A DNA stretch of 64,000 nucleotides from Parabacteroides goldsteinii (GCF_015550595.1 NZ_JADNBB010000018.1:1-64000); one strand, 5' to 3'; counted from the first letter of the stretch, positions 36,320-45,823 are shown. Notes: generated by a model from the letters alone, not told the origin. Numbers and translations: made by a program.

Positions 36320-38395
36320 ATGACACAAACGACTCATAATCCGTTTTTCTTAAAATACAATACACCTTTTGGAACTCCGCCCTTTAACGAAATAAAAACC
36401 GAACATTACGAACCGGCTTTCGACGAAGGGATCAAACAACTCGACAACGAAGTACAGGCTATCGCTGAAAACGAGCAGCCTGCCACATTCGAAAATACGA
36501 TCGTTGCTTTGGAACGCAGCGGCAAGTTACTGAACAAAGTCAGTTCTGCCTTCTTCAATGTTTTGAATGCAGAAGCCGACGACGAGATGATGGAGATTTC
36601 ACAAAGGATATCCCCGAAACTGTCGGAAAGTTCCAACAATATCTTTCTGAATGAAAAGTTATTTTCACGGGTAAAAAGCATTTACGAACAAAAAGACCGG
36701 CTCAACCTGCCCACCGAAGATGCCAAACTGCTGGAAGAAACATTCGAATCGTTCTCGGTTCGTGGAGCCAATCTAAGTCCGGAAAACAAGGAAAAATATC
36801 GAACACTAAGCACAGACCTGAGTGTTCTTTCACTGACGTTCGACCAAAATGCGCTGAAAGATAAAAACAGATATGAATTACTGCTCACCGACGAGAAAGA
36901 CCTCGACGGTCTTCCCGAAAGCATACGTGAAGCCGCGGCTCACCGGGCAAAAGAAAAGGGGAAAGAAGGCTGGTTGTTCAACCTGACAGCTCCAAGCTAC
37001 GTTCCGTTCATGCGTTATGCTGCTTCCCGTTCTTTACGCGAAGCCATGTACAGGGAATATATGAGCATCGGTAATAAAGGAGATGAATACGACAATAAGG
37101 AAATTATCCGTCAAATCGTCAACATCCGGTTGGAGATTGCGCGGCTGATGGGCTACAACACCTATGCTGAATACTCACTCAAGCATACGATGGCTAAAAA
37201 ACCGGCAACCGTCTATAACCTGCTAAACCAATTGTTGGAAGCTTACAAACCGATAGCGATCAACGAATATAATGCCGTACAGGGGTTTGCGATGGGAAGT
37301 GAAAAAGAGAACATCACCGTCATGCCCTGGGACTGGAGTTATTATTCGGAGAAATTAAAAGATATCCGTTTCAATGTAAACGATGAAATGACACGTCCTT
37401 ATTTCAAACTGGAGAATGTCAAAAAAGGTGTTTTCGGACTTGCCACACAACTATATGGCATCACATTCAAAGAGAACAAAGAGATTCCGGTATATCATCC
37501 GGAAGTCGATGCTTACGAAGTGTATGATACCGATGGTAAATTCCTCTCCGTCCTTTACACCGATTTTCATCCGCGCGACGGAAAACAATCGGGCGCCTGG
37601 ATGAACAGTATAAAAGAACAGCATCACGAAGCCGATGGAACCGACAGCCGTCCGCAGATCATTATAGTTATGAACTTCACCCGTCCGACCGAAACGAAGC
37701 CATCTTTACTGACTTTCGATGAAGTAAACACCCTACTCCATGAATTCGGACATGCACTGCACGGAATGTTCGCCAAAGGGAAATACGCCAGCCTCTCCGG
37801 AACAAACGTATACCGCGACTTCGTGGAACTTCCCTCCCAGATCATGGAAAACTGGTTGACTGAAAAAGAATTTCTTGACCAGATAGCCGTACACTACGAA
37901 ACAGGAGAAAAAATACCGCAGGAACTTGTCAGCAAATTGATAGATGCTTCCAACTTCAATACTGGTTATTTCTGTTGCCGCCAGTTGAGCTTCGGAATGC
38001 TCGATATGGCCTGGCATACACAAACCGTCCCGTTCGAGGGGGATGTCATAGCATTTGAGAAACAAGCCTGGGCACGGACCGTAATCGTACCGGAAGTTTC
38101 CGGAACACTTATGAGCAGCAGTTTCGGACATATCTTCTCAGGAGGTTACTCTGCCGGATATTACGGATATAAATGGGCGGAGGTATTGGATGCCGATGCT
38201 TTTTCGGTTTTCAAAGCAAACGGAATATTCAATCAGGAAGTGGCCCGTTCATTCCGCGAAAACATCTTATCCAAAGGAGGTACGGAAGACCCGGCAGTAC
38301 TGTACGAACGCTTCCGGGGACAGGCACCCACGATCGATGCCCTGCTTGTCAGAAACGGCATCAAACAGGCTGAACCGAAAGGAAATAGCAATTGA
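36320..38395 (+). CDS. dcp: M3-family peptidyl-dipeptidase Dcp
   Basis: A 691-residue zinc metallopeptidase. The zinc motif HEFGHALHG is at about residue 474, with the distal Glu in the following ENWLTEKEFL helix. FSGGYSAGYYGYKWAEVL near the C-terminus is typical of Dcp. It cleaves dipeptides from peptide C-termini in the cytoplasm or periplasm; no signal peptide is seen here. Full length. Confidence 0.95.
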   Translation: MTQTTHNPFFLKYNTPFGTPPFNEIKTEHYEPAFDEGIKQLDNEVQAIAENEQPATFENTIVALERSGKLLNKVSSAFFNVLNAEADDEMMEISQRISPKLSESSNNIFLNEKLFSRVKSIYEQKDRLNLPTEDAKLLEETFESFSVRGANLSPENKEKYRTLSTDLSVLSLTFDQNALKDKNRYELLLTDEKDLDGLPESIREAAAHRAKEKGKEGWLFNLTAPSYVPFMRYAASRSLREAMYREYMSIGNKGDEYDNKEIIRQIVNIRLEIARLMGYNTYAEYSLKHTMAKKPATVYNLLNQLLEAYKPIAINEYNAVQGFAMGSEKENITVMPWDWSYYSEKLKDIRFNVNDEMTRPYFKLENVKKGVFGLATQLYGITFKENKEIPVYHPEVDAYEVYDTDGKFLSVLYTDFHPRDGKQSGAWMNSIKEQHHEADGTDSRPQIIIVMNFTRPTETKPSLLTFDEVNTLLHEFGHALHGMFAKGKYASLSGTNVYRDFVELPSQIMENWLTEKEFLDQIAVHYETGEKIPQELVSKLIDASNFNTGYFCCRQLSFGMLDMAWHTQTVPFEGDVIAFEKQAWARTVIVPEVSGTLMSSSFGHIFSGGYSAGYYGYKWAEVLDADAFSVFKANGIFNQEVARSFRENILSKGGTEDPAVLYERFRGQAPTIDALLVRNGIKQAEPKGNSN

Positions 38396-38437
38396 TATAA
38401 AAATAGCTAAACATACCATAGTTAAATCAATTATATT

Positions 38438-38445
38438 TACCTTTG
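38438..38445 (+). promoter_or_regulatory. -7 box for the deaminase gene
   Basis: TACCTTTG, full match, 34 bases before the ATG at 38480. Confidence 0.6.
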
Positions 38446-38479
38446 CTGGCTAAATAAACAAGGATAAATCAGGTAAACA

Positions 38480-38914
38480 ATGTGCGAAAAAACAGAGAAG
38501 CAATATGAATTAGATAAACGTTACTTGCGGATGGCCGCAGTCTGGGCGGAAAATTCGTATTGTAAACGACGTCAGGTCGGAGCACTGATAGTTAAGGACC
38601 AGATGATCATTTCCGATGGATACAACGGTACACCTGCCGGTTTTGAAAATATCTGTGAAGATGAAAACAACGTAACCAAACCCTACGTATTACATGCCGA
38701 GGCGAATGCGATAACAAAGGTTGCAGCATCTTCAAACAGCAGCAAAGGAGCTACGATCTACGTAACTTCGGCTCCCTGCATAGAGTGCGCCAAGCTGATC
38801 ATACAATCAGGAATCAAACGTGTTGTATATTCCGAAAAGTACCGGATGGAAGACGGCTGTAATTTATTACAGCGGGCCGGTATTAATATAGAATACATTG
38901 ATATAAACGAATAA
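38480..38914 (+). CDS. dCMP deaminase
   Basis: A 144-residue zinc deaminase converting dCMP to dUMP for thymidylate synthesis. Zinc ligands and catalytic Glu are in HAEANAI and SAPCIECAKLII; NGTPAGFENICED is typical of the deoxycytidylate deaminase branch (ComEB-like). It precedes the protease gene by 12 bases and likely shares a transcript. Confidence 0.93.
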   Translation: MCEKTEKQYELDKRYLRMAAVWAENSYCKRRQVGALIVKDQMIISDGYNGTPAGFENICEDENNVTKPYVLHAEANAITKVAASSNSSKGATIYVTSAPCIECAKLIIQSGIKRVVYSEKYRMEDGCNLLQRAGINIEYIDINE

Positions 38915-38926
38915 ATATACGTTTTT

Positions 38927-40648
38927 ATGGACAAGAACAGAAGGCTGACCATCTGGTTGCCTGTAATTATTGCAGCAAGTATCGCTCTCGGTATCTTTAT
39001 CGGGAACCATTATCTTTCTCTTACACAAAACGGCAAACGCCGGATGTTTTCCAGCGGCAATAAAATAAATGCCATACTCGATATTATCGACGAACAATAT
39101 GTCGATACTGTCAATATGGGCAAACTGGTGGAAGGAACCATTCCCAAAATATTCAGCGAGTTGGATCCTCACTCCGTTTATATATCTGCTGAAGATGCAT
39201 CCATCGTGAATGAGGATCTGGAAGGTTCGTTCAGTGGTATCGGCGTATCCTTCAATATGCAGACGGACACGATCCTTGTGATCAGCGTAATATCCGGAGG
39301 CCCGGCAGAAAAAGCGGGACTGCTTCCGTTCGACCGCATCATTACGATAAACGACTCGATTTATTCCGGTAACAGTACCAGCCAGGCAAAGATCATGCGC
39401 ACATTACGGGGGGCAAAGAACAGCACCGTCAAGCTGGGTGTAAAACGTGGTGACACACCCGACCTGCTTTACTTCGATGTGACACGTGGCGACGTTCCGG
39501 TCAACTCCGTCGATGTATCTTACGAGGTCAGCAAAGGAGTGGGATATATCAAAGTCAGCAAATTCGGACGAACTACATATAACGAATTCATCACGGCGAT
39601 TGCCAAGTTGAAAGAAGCGGGATGTAATTCATTCGTCATCGACCTGCGTGGAAATACCGGTGGATATATGGATGCAGCGATCAACATGGTCAACGAGTTT
39701 ATGCCGGAAGGAAGACTGATCGTTTACACCGAAGGAAAAGCTTTCCCGCGTAACGATGTCTATACAAACGGAACCGGAACCTGTAAGGAAGCTCCGATCG
39801 TTGTTCTGACAGACGAATTCTCGGCTTCCGCCAGCGAAATCTTCTCAGGTGCGATCCAGGATAACGACCGCGGACTGATTGTTGGCCGCCGTACCTACGG
39901 AAAAGGATTGGTTCAATCGCCAATCAAGCTGAGTGACGGTTCGGAAATCCGCCTGACAATTGCCCGCTATTATACACCTTCGGGACGAAGCATCCAGAAG
40001 GATTATAAGATGGGAGACTCTGCAGATTATGATCAGGATCTCTATAACCGTTTCATCCATGGTGAATTCGACTCTGCAGACAGTATCAAGAATACGCATA
40101 CGGAAAAATACCATACGATGATAGGTAGAACCGTATACGGTGGTGGTGGCATTATGCCGGATATCTTCATCCCGCGTGACACCAGTGGCATTACGACTTA
40201 CTTTTCAAGTATTGTAAACAGTGGAACACTTTACCTGTATGCACTCGAATATTCAGATAAGAACCGTGAAAAGTTATCTTCTTTCACTACTTATCAGGAT
40301 TTGTACAAATACCTGCAGTCGCAGCCTCTGCTTTACGACTTCACAAACTTTGCAGCATCCAAAGGTATTAAGAAACGTCCAACCCTGATCAATATCTCAG
40401 GTAAGCTGATCGAAAACCAGCTGCAGGCATATATTGTACGGAACTTCTTCGACGAAGCCGGATTCTATCCGATTTTCCTGAAAGACGATCCAACCTTATT
40501 ACGTGCCATCCAGATTATAAATGAAGGAAAATCCGTTCCTACAATAGACAAAGAGAATGCAAACAAAGGAATTGCAGATAGCCAAACAACAGCTTCGAAA
40601 AGATATAGCCTTACTAAAGAAATCGTACGGGAAGACTATATTGCTTGA
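38927..40648 (+). CDS. S41 C-terminal processing peptidase
   Basis: A 573-residue periplasmic serine protease anchored by one N-terminal helix (LPVIIAASIALGIFIGNHYL). A PDZ domain lies around residues 85-165 (GIGVSFNMQTDTILVISV; GGPAEKAGLLPFDRI). The catalytic dyad is Ser in DEFSASASEIFSG and Lys in RTYGKGLVQSP. It trims C-termini of envelope proteins. Its last 92 bases overlap the start of the next gene in another frame. Confidence 0.94.
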   Translation: MDKNRRLTIWLPVIIAASIALGIFIGNHYLSLTQNGKRRMFSSGNKINAILDIIDEQYVDTVNMGKLVEGTIPKIFSELDPHSVYISAEDASIVNEDLEGSFSGIGVSFNMQTDTILVISVISGGPAEKAGLLPFDRIITINDSIYSGNSTSQAKIMRTLRGAKNSTVKLGVKRGDTPDLLYFDVTRGDVPVNSVDVSYEVSKGVGYIKVSKFGRTTYNEFITAIAKLKEAGCNSFVIDLRGNTGGYMDAAINMVNEFMPEGRLIVYTEGKAFPRNDVYTNGTGTCKEAPIVVLTDEFSASASEIFSGAIQDNDRGLIVGRRTYGKGLVQSPIKLSDGSEIRLTIARYYTPSGRSIQKDYKMGDSADYDQDLYNRFIHGEFDSADSIKNTHTEKYHTMIGRTVYGGGGIMPDIFIPRDTSGITTYFSSIVNSGTLYLYALEYSDKNREKLSSFTTYQDLYKYLQSQPLLYDFTNFAASKGIKKRPTLINISGKLIENQLQAYIVRNFFDEAGFYPIFLKDDPTLLRAIQIINEGKSVPTIDKENANKGIADSQTTASKRYSLTKEIVREDYIA

Positions 40649-41126
40649 CTTTTCTGAAAAGATATTGAAGCGGCTGGAAGAGACTGAACTCTTCCGGCAA
40701 GCTTCTTGCATTGCTTTATATTACTCCATTCCCGGAGAAGTCCAGACGGAGGCTTTTCTTGAAAAATGGTTCGACAAAAAGCTGCTTCTTCTTCCGCTGA
40801 TAGTCGGCGACGACCTCCGTCTTTTGCCTTATAAAGGCAAAGACAGCCTGGCCCCCGGAGTCTTCGGCATTCCGGAACCCATAGACATAGAGACAACGGT
40901 TGCAGAATCGGATATAAACCTGATCATTGTACCTGGCGTAGCTTTCGATCGCCAATTGAATCGCATGGGGCGTGGAAAAGGATATTACGACCGGCTACTA
41001 TCGACAATGCAAGCACCTAAAATAGGTATTTGTTTCGATTTTCAAATGCAGGAGTCTGTTCCGGTCGAACCTTTCGACAAGAAAATGGATATGGTTATCA
41101 CTGAAAAAGAGATCATTACCGGATAA
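40557..41126 (+). CDS. 5-formyltetrahydrofolate cyclo-ligase
   Basis: A 189-residue enzyme converting 5-formyl-THF to 5,10-methenyl-THF with ATP. Motifs: AKQQLRKDIALLKKSY at the N-terminus, IALYYSIPGEVQTE, LPYKGKDSLAPGVFGIPEP, and GRGKGYYDRLLS with the ATP-binding Gly and Lys. The N-terminal helix with KxxLRK is family-typical, so the start at 40557 is preferred although it lies 92 bases inside the protease gene. It ends 11 bases inside the convergent DUF721 gene. Confidence 0.92.
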   Translation: MQTKELQIAKQQLRKDIALLKKSYGKTILLDFSEKILKRLEETELFRQASCIALYYSIPGEVQTEAFLEKWFDKKLLLLPLIVGDDLRLLPYKGKDSLAPGVFGIPEPIDIETTVAESDINLIIVPGVAFDRQLNRMGRGKGYYDRLLSTMQAPKIGICFDFQMQESVPVEPFDKKMDMVITEKEIITG

Positions 41127-41409
41127 CAATATCCTGAATAACTGTCGCTCCGGCATACTCATTCAAACTCTTCACCAACCGTTCGCGACATAAGGTCAAT
41201 TCGCTCCGCAGCACTGAAGATGTAAGCGATACATATAATATACGATCGCGTACATATATATTGCGGGTATATTGCATAACCATAGGACCTAACACTTCTT
41301 TCCAGGCACGTTCTACCCGAATTTCCAGGATTTTCTCATAAAGCTCTGTATTATCCTCGAAGAAATCTCTCAGGACTTCACCGATCGCTTGTGTATTTCT
41401 ACGCTTCAT
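41116..41409 (-). CDS. DUF721 (DciA-like) protein
   Basis: A 97-residue basic protein: RNTQAIGEVLRDFFED, then VERAWKEVLGPMVMQYTRNIYVRDRILYV, the DUF721 pattern. Proteins of this family include DciA, a loader of the replicative helicase, and fit beside recF. It overlaps the recF stop by 4 bases, so translation is coupled. Confidence 0.88.
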   Translation of the reverse strand: MKRRNTQAIGEVLRDFFEDNTELYEKILEIRVERAWKEVLGPMVMQYTRNIYVRDRILYVSLTSSVLRSELTLCRERLVKSLNEYAGATVIQDIVIR

Positions 41410-42509
41410 TTTGCATCCTCCATCGGTTGTACTTCTCCTTGCTCAACCCTGAACAAAGCATAATCGTGATTCATCGCCAACAAAATTTCATCCAGATATT
41501 TCCGGTTAGTATCGGTAATAAATATCTGGCCGAAGCTGTCGTTGCCCACCAGCTTGATGATCTCTGCCACACGTGCAGCATCCAGTTTATCGAAAATATC
41601 ATCCAGAAGCAAAATCGGAGTAGTCTGTCCTTTTTGAGCTAAAAAGGCAAACTGGGCAAGCTTCAAGGCTATCAGATAAGTTTTATTCTGCCCCTGTGAA
41701 CCAACGCGGCGAATCAAATGCTCGTTCAATGTCATTTCCAGTTCATCTTTATGGACACCATTGGATGTATAACCTAAAATACGATCACGTTCCCTGTTCG
41801 CAGCCAACAATTCCGGTAAGTCTTTCTCGGCCAGCTGAGAGATATAGCGCAAACCAACCATTTCCGAAGAGCGGCAGATCGTTTGATAATATTCATTGAA
41901 GATCGGGATAAAGCTTTCTACCAATAACCGGCGTTTTTCGAAAACCATTCGTCCATACATACCCAACTGCATCTCGAGCACTTCATAAAGCGAAGCATCC
42001 ATACTTTGATTCTTCAAGAGCATATTCCGTTGGAGCAAAGCCTTATTATATTGAATCAGGGCATGCAGATACTGTTTATCCTGTTGCGAAATGATCAGGT
42101 CCAGAAAACGGCGGCGCTCGTCACTTCCTCCCTGGATCAGATCCGAATCGGCAGGTGAAACCATCACCAAAGGCAACAAGCCGATATGCTCCGACAATTT
42201 ATCATATTCTTTCTTATTCCGTTTGAACTGCTTCCGCTGGCGGCGGCGGATCGCACAGAAAATCTCCTCCCCTCTTCCTTCATAATCATATTCACCCTGG
42301 ATCACACACATATCCTGATCATTGTTTATTATCTGACTATCAGGAGTATTTACATGACTTTTGCAAAACGAAAGATAATGGATAACATCCAGCAGGTTTG
42401 TCTTTCCCATCCCGTTATTTCCAAAGAAACAATTCATTTTGGGCGAAAAGGCAACTTCCGACTGAAGAATATTTTTATAATTAAGAATAGAAAGCTTTTT
42501 GAGTATCAT
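41406..42509 (-). CDS. recF: DNA replication and repair protein RecF
   Basis: A 367-residue ABC-type ATPase that loads RecA at gaps with RecO and RecR. Walker A FGNNGMGKTNLLDVI (30-37 core), signature SQGQNKTYLIALKLAQ, Walker B PILLLDDIFDKLDAAR. Full length. The minus-strand -7 box TAATTTTG lies at 42529-42536, about 20 bases before the start. Confidence 0.96.
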   Translation of the reverse strand: MILKKLSILNYKNILQSEVAFSPKMNCFFGNNGMGKTNLLDVIHYLSFCKSHVNTPDSQIINNDQDMCVIQGEYDYEGRGEEIFCAIRRRQRKQFKRNKKEYDKLSEHIGLLPLVMVSPADSDLIQGGSDERRRFLDLIISQQDKQYLHALIQYNKALLQRNMLLKNQSMDASLYEVLEMQLGMYGRMVFEKRRLLVESFIPIFNEYYQTICRSSEMVGLRYISQLAEKDLPELLAANRERDRILGYTSNGVHKDELEMTLNEHLIRRVGSQGQNKTYLIALKLAQFAFLAQKGQTTPILLLDDIFDKLDAARVAEIIKLVGNDSFGQIFITDTNRKYLDEILLAMNHDYALFRVEQGEVQPMEDAK

Positions 42510-42528
42510 CTGTACCGTATTAATCGTA

Positions 42529-42536
42529 CAAAATTA
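42529..42536 (-). promoter_or_regulatory. -7 box for recF-DUF721
   Basis: Minus strand TAATTTTG, full match to TAnnTTTG. A divergent rightward box lies at 42579-42586. Confidence 0.55.
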
Positions 42537-42578
42537 AAAAATATACTTCTAAGTATAGATTATATCAGTAAAAAAAAC

Positions 42579-42586
42579 TACTTTTG
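42579..42586 (+). promoter_or_regulatory. -7 box for the TPR gene
   Basis: TACTTTTG, full match, 60 bases before the ATG at 42646. Confidence 0.55.
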
Positions 42587-42645
42587 CGCTTTGAATTGCC
42601 ATTGGCATAAAATCAGGATAAAATAATAAATAACTATAACACATT

Positions 42646-43329
42646 ATGGCTACTAAGGAAAAAAACACCAACACGGAGTTAGAAGTAGAAGAAATTGTTT
42701 CGAAGTCGGAGCAGTTTATTGAAAACAATTCAAAAAAGATCATTTACGGAATTATAGCTATCGCACTCGTTGTTGGAGCTGTTTTGGGAATTAAACACGG
42801 TTATATGATTCCTCAGCAAAAGAAAGCAGCCGCTGCTATATTTAAAGGAGAACAATATTTTGCCAAAGATTCTTTCGCGTTGGCATTGAACGGCAATGGT
42901 GCAGACTATGAAGGTTTCGAAGGTATCATCGACCAATATGGAAGCACAGCATCCGGAAACCTGGCTAAAGCTTATGCAGGTATCTGCTATTTCAAAATGG
43001 GTGAAACAGAAAAAGCTCTTGACAAACTGAAATCATTCAGCGGAGACGACAACATGATTTCTCCGGCTATCATCGGTCTGATCGGTGACTGTTATGTAAA
43101 CATGGGTAACATCAAAGAAGGCATCAGCTATTTTGAAAAAGCTGCCAAGAAAGCAGACAACGAAGTAATCAGCCCGGTTTACCTAAAGAAAGCGGGTATC
43201 GCTTACGAAAACCAGAAACAGTATAGCGATGCAGTTAAAGCATACACTACTATCAAGGAAAAATATTTCAACTCAATGGAAGCTGCCGATATCGACAAGT
43301 ATATCGCTCGCGCTTCTGCTGCTAAATAA
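42646..43329 (+). CDS. Tetratricopeptide protein with one membrane anchor (YfgM-like)
   Basis: A 227-residue protein: cytoplasmic polar start (residues 1-30), one helix (IIYGIIAIALVVGAVLGI, about 33-50), then periplasmic TPR units (GNLAKAYAGICYFKMGETEKALDKL; IGDCYVNMGNIKEGISYFEKAAKKA; AGIAYENQKQYSDAVKAY). Layout matches YfgM/tol-pal type chaperone-like proteins. It precedes ribH, separated by a hairpin. Confidence 0.88.
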   Translation: MATKEKNTNTELEVEEIVSKSEQFIENNSKKIIYGIIAIALVVGAVLGIKHGYMIPQQKKAAAAIFKGEQYFAKDSFALALNGNGADYEGFEGIIDQYGSTASGNLAKAYAGICYFKMGETEKALDKLKSFSGDDNMISPAIIGLIGDCYVNMGNIKEGISYFEKAAKKADNEVISPVYLKKAGIAYENQKQYSDAVKAYTTIKEKYFNSMEAADIDKYIARASAAK

Positions 43330-43353
43330 TATAATTCATACGATATAAACTAT

Positions 43354-43395
43354 AAAAGAGGATGTCCCATCAAAAAAGGCATCCTTTTATTTTTT
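43354..43395 (+). terminator. Terminator or attenuator between TPR gene and ribH
   Basis: AAAAGAGGATGTC and GGCATCCTTTT pair with one bulge and a GU pair, followed by ATTTTTT. It lies 13 bases before the ribH start, so some read-through is needed unless ribH has its own promoter. Confidence 0.55.
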
Positions 43396-43407
43396 AAATA
43401 CAAAGTT

Positions 43408-43890
43408 ATGGCTACAGCTTATCAAAACTTATCAGACTACGACTTCAACAGCGTACCGGATGGTTCAGAAATGACCTTCGGAATTGTAGTAGCAGAGTGG
43501 AACAAGCACATCACAGAAAAATTGCTGGAAGGTGCATGCAACACACTGGAAAAACATGGTGTCAAACCGGAAAACATATACGTAAAACGTGTTCCGGGTA
43601 GCTTCGAACTGACTTTCGGTGCAAAACGTATGGCGGAAACAAAAGATGTGAATGCTGTTATCGTTTTAGGATGCGTCGTAAGAGGTGATACTCCCCATTT
43701 TGATTATGTTTGTTCAGGCGTTACACAAGGTATCACCGAACTGAATTTAATGTATGATATTCCATTCATTTTCGGATTGTTAACTACCGACAACATGCAA
43801 CAATCGGAGGATCGTGCAGGTGGTAAGTACGGAAATAAAGGGGATGAAGCCGCAGTAACTGCACTAAAAATGATACATTTTTCTGAGTAA
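43408..43890 (+). CDS. ribH: 6,7-dimethyl-8-ribityllumazine synthase
   Basis: A 160-residue enzyme for the penultimate step of riboflavin synthesis. Signatures: [54 protein letters not shown] with the catalytic His, and [21 protein letters not shown]. Full length. Confidence 0.97.
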   Translation: MATAYQNLSDYDFNSVPDGSEMTFGIVVAEWNKHITEKLLEGACNTLEKHGVKPENIYVKRVPGSFELTFGAKRMAETKDVNAVIVLGCVVRGDTPHFDYVCSGVTQGITELNLMYDIPFIFGLLTTDNMQQSEDRAGGKYGNKGDEAAVTALKMIHFSE

Positions 43891-43894
43891 ACGC

Positions 43895-43924
43895 TTGCAG
43901 GTTTCAAAAATAATCGTACCTTTG
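43895..43924 (+). promoter_or_regulatory. Promoter of the tRNA-Tyr/tRNA-Gly unit
   Basis: TTG (43895-43897), 19 bases, TACCTTTG (43917-43924): full consensus, 21 bases before tRNA-Tyr. Confidence 0.7.
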
Positions 43925-43945
43925 CACTGCAATTGAAAATAATAG

Positions 43946-44028
43946 GGGCAGTTACCAGAGTGGCCAAATGGGGCTGACTGTAACTCAGCTGTCTTTCGAC
44001 TTCGGTGGTTCGAATCCATCACTGCCCA
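43946..44028 (+). tRNA. tRNA-Tyr (GTA)
   Basis: An 83-base class II tRNA: acceptor GGGCAGT / ACTGCCC with discriminator A, anticodon GTA in CTGACT-GTA-ACTCAG, a long variable arm and T-loop TTCGAAT. CCA is not encoded. Confidence 0.95.
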
Positions 44029-44054
44029 CTAACTTTTCAAAAGCAATTAAAATT

Positions 44055-44127
44055 GCGGAAGTAGCTCAGTTGATAGAGCATTAGCCTTCCAAGCTGAGGG
44101 TCGCGGGTTTGAGCCCCGTCTTCCGCT
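44055..44127 (+). tRNA. tRNA-Gly (TCC)
   Basis: A 73-base tRNA: acceptor GCGGAAG / CTTCCGC, discriminator T, anticodon TCC in TTAGCCT-TCC-AAGCTGA, T-loop TTTGAGC. It is 26 bases after tRNA-Tyr. Confidence 0.95.
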
Positions 44128-44134
44128 CTCAAGA

Positions 44135-44166
44135 AAAGGATAATCGAAAGGTTATCCTTTTTTTGT
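44135..44166 (+). terminator. Terminator after the tRNA pair
   Basis: AAAGGATAA (44135-44143) pairs with TTATCCTTT (44152-44160), then TTTTT. Confidence 0.8.
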
Positions 44167-44270
44167 ATATAAAAGTCCCGACTTTCACAAGCCGGGATTT
44201 TCTTGATTTAACTAACCTTAAGACATACGTGAACAAAAATAAGTTGATCAACCATCATCAAAACGCAAAC

Positions 44271-44410
44271 CTTTTCATAGGCTCCACTTTCTTAGAAAAG
44301 GTAGTCCGACAAACGTCTTTATCAGACTACCTGAAAGAAGAATCGATTCTTCTTTCTTTCTTCATAGATAAGGTATGCCTATCTATTTAAGATGGGTCAT
44401 GCCATCTTTT
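44271..44410 (+). ncRNA. Candidate structured RNA: run of five hairpins
   Basis: Consecutive stems: CTTTTC/GAAAAG (44271-44300), AGGTAGTC/GACTACCT (44299-44332), a perfect 24-bp palindrome (44333-44356), ATAGATA..GG/CC..TATCTAT (44364-44386), and GATGG/CCATC (44391-44406) followed by TTTTT, which looks like a terminator. No ORF is convincing here. Transcription is inferred only; no full TAnnTTTG box was found before it. Confidence 0.4.
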
Positions 44411-44551
44411 TCGCTTCATCTATTTCTCTGATGCAAATGAAGAACAAAAAAAGACATCCACCAAAGAAAAACAAAGCATGCAAGCGACAAAACCGATTCA
44501 CCGATAAGACAAAATCATTTTTGTCCGTTCCTGAACGATTTACTGGCCGAA

Positions 44552-45019
44552 TCAGGCTTTCTTTAACCCGTTACGACGACGGTATTCACTTGGAGTCATA
44601 TTATACACTACTTTGAAATTACGCACGAATGTTCGGGAATTATTAAAGCAGGCTTCTGATGCTACAACTTCAATCAACTTGTTAGAGGGGTCCAACAACA
44701 AAGTAGATGCATAAATAACACGTTGTCTATTTATGTATCCATGAAAAGCCACATCATCTTTTAGCCGAAGAATTTTATTCAATGACTTCTTTCTGACATC
44801 GCATTGACGAACAATTATATTTACATTTATATCTTTATCCAGAAAATGCTTTTCTGTCACCACATATCGATGAATCTTATTATATATTTCTAAATATTCT
44901 GTATTATCTGAAGGTTCAGTTATTTTATATTGTGGTATATGCCAGTTCAATATTACTACAAAAAAAAGGTTATCTGAGACTTCAATCCCCCTAAAACGAA
45001 ATTCAATCTTTTCATTCAT
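44552..45019 (-). CDS. Short AraC-type regulator
   Basis: A 155-residue protein whose C-terminal 100 residues are an AraC HTH domain: KSLNKILRLKDDVAFHGYINRQRV for the first unit and VVASEACFNNSRTFVRNFKVVYNMTPSEYRRRN for the second, ending in the classic P-x-x-Y-R signature. The N-terminal 50 residues are too short for a usual ligand domain, so it may respond only to level or partner. The 249 bases after its start (45020-45268) are AT-rich; TAACTTTG at 45229-45236 is the -7 box of the XRE-cupin gene. Confidence 0.85.
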   Translation of the reverse strand: MNEKIEFRFRGIEVSDNLFFVVILNWHIPQYKITEPSDNTEYLEIYNKIHRYVVTEKHFLDKDINVNIIVRQCDVRKKSLNKILRLKDDVAFHGYINRQRVIYASTLLLDPSNKLIEVVASEACFNNSRTFVRNFKVVYNMTPSEYRRRNGLKKA

Positions 45020-45228
45020 ACGTTCACTATATTAATCAGAAAATATTAAGGGCAGACCCAGTATAGCTTATAGCAAACACTATATATTAATATTAGATTT
45101 AGAGTCAGCAATAATAAATTCATACCCTGTACTTAAAACAAATATAATATTTAACATTTATATTTCCAAAGAAAATATCTAAATAACATTCTATTCTACA
45201 TTTCCATAGTCATTTTGCTTTTTATTTA

Positions 45229-45236
45229 TAACTTTG
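45229..45236 (+). promoter_or_regulatory. -7 box for the XRE-cupin/acyl-CoA ligase operon
   Basis: TAACTTTG, full match, 33 bases before the ATG at 45269. Confidence 0.6.
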
Positions 45237-45268
45237 GGGCAACATAAATATAATAATAATCCACGGAG

Positions 45269-45823
45269 ATGAACGAACAGATAAAACAAATAGCAGAACG
45301 ACTGGCAGGACTTCGGGATGCCCTGGAAATCAGTCCCGAAGAAATGGCTAAGGTTTGCAACCTGACCACCGAGCAATACTTGCTCATGGAAAGTGGCACA
45401 GTAGATATTTCAGTAAGTATATTACACCAGATATCACAAGCCTACGGAGTAGAACTCACAACCTTGATGTTTGGCGACGAACCAAAAATGAGTGCTTATT
45501 TTATCACGCGTAAAGGCAAAGGTATTACCGTGGAGCGCACAAAAGCCTACAAATATCAATCGCTGGCTGCCGGATTTGCAGGACGTAAAGCTGATCCGTT
45601 CATGGTTACCGTTCATCCCAAACCGGAAGAAGAGCCTATCTATCTGAACTCACATCCGGGACAGGAATACAACCTTGTATTAAAAGGCCGCATGCTCCTT
45701 CAGATCAATAACAAGGAACTGATCCTCGAAGAAGGCGACAGTATATATTTCAACTCTGAGCTGCCACACGGCATGAAAGCTCTGGACGGAGAAAAGGTCA
45801 GTTTTCTGGCTATAATACTTTAA
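45269..45823 (+). CDS. XRE-cupin transcriptional regulator
   Basis: A 184-residue regulator. Residues 8-62 are an XRE HTH ([21 protein letters not shown]). Residues 105-184 are a cupin with [41 protein letters not shown] (metal and ligand pocket). It directly precedes the acyl-CoA ligase by 16 bases, so it probably senses a carboxylate or acyl-CoA related to that enzyme. Confidence 0.9.
   Translation: MNEQIKQIAERLAGLRDALEISPEEMAKVCNLTTEQYLLMESGTVDISVSILHQISQAYGVELTTLMFGDEPKMSAYFITRKGKGITVERTKAYKYQSLAAGFAGRKADPFMVTVHPKPEEEPIYLNSHPGQEYNLVLKGRMLLQINNKELILEEGDSIYFNSELPHGMKALDGEKVSFLAIIL

Noticed and set aside
44109-44390. Plus-strand 93-residue ORF after tRNA-Gly
   Set aside because: It begins inside the tRNA, crosses a terminator and runs through stacked hairpins; no start signal.
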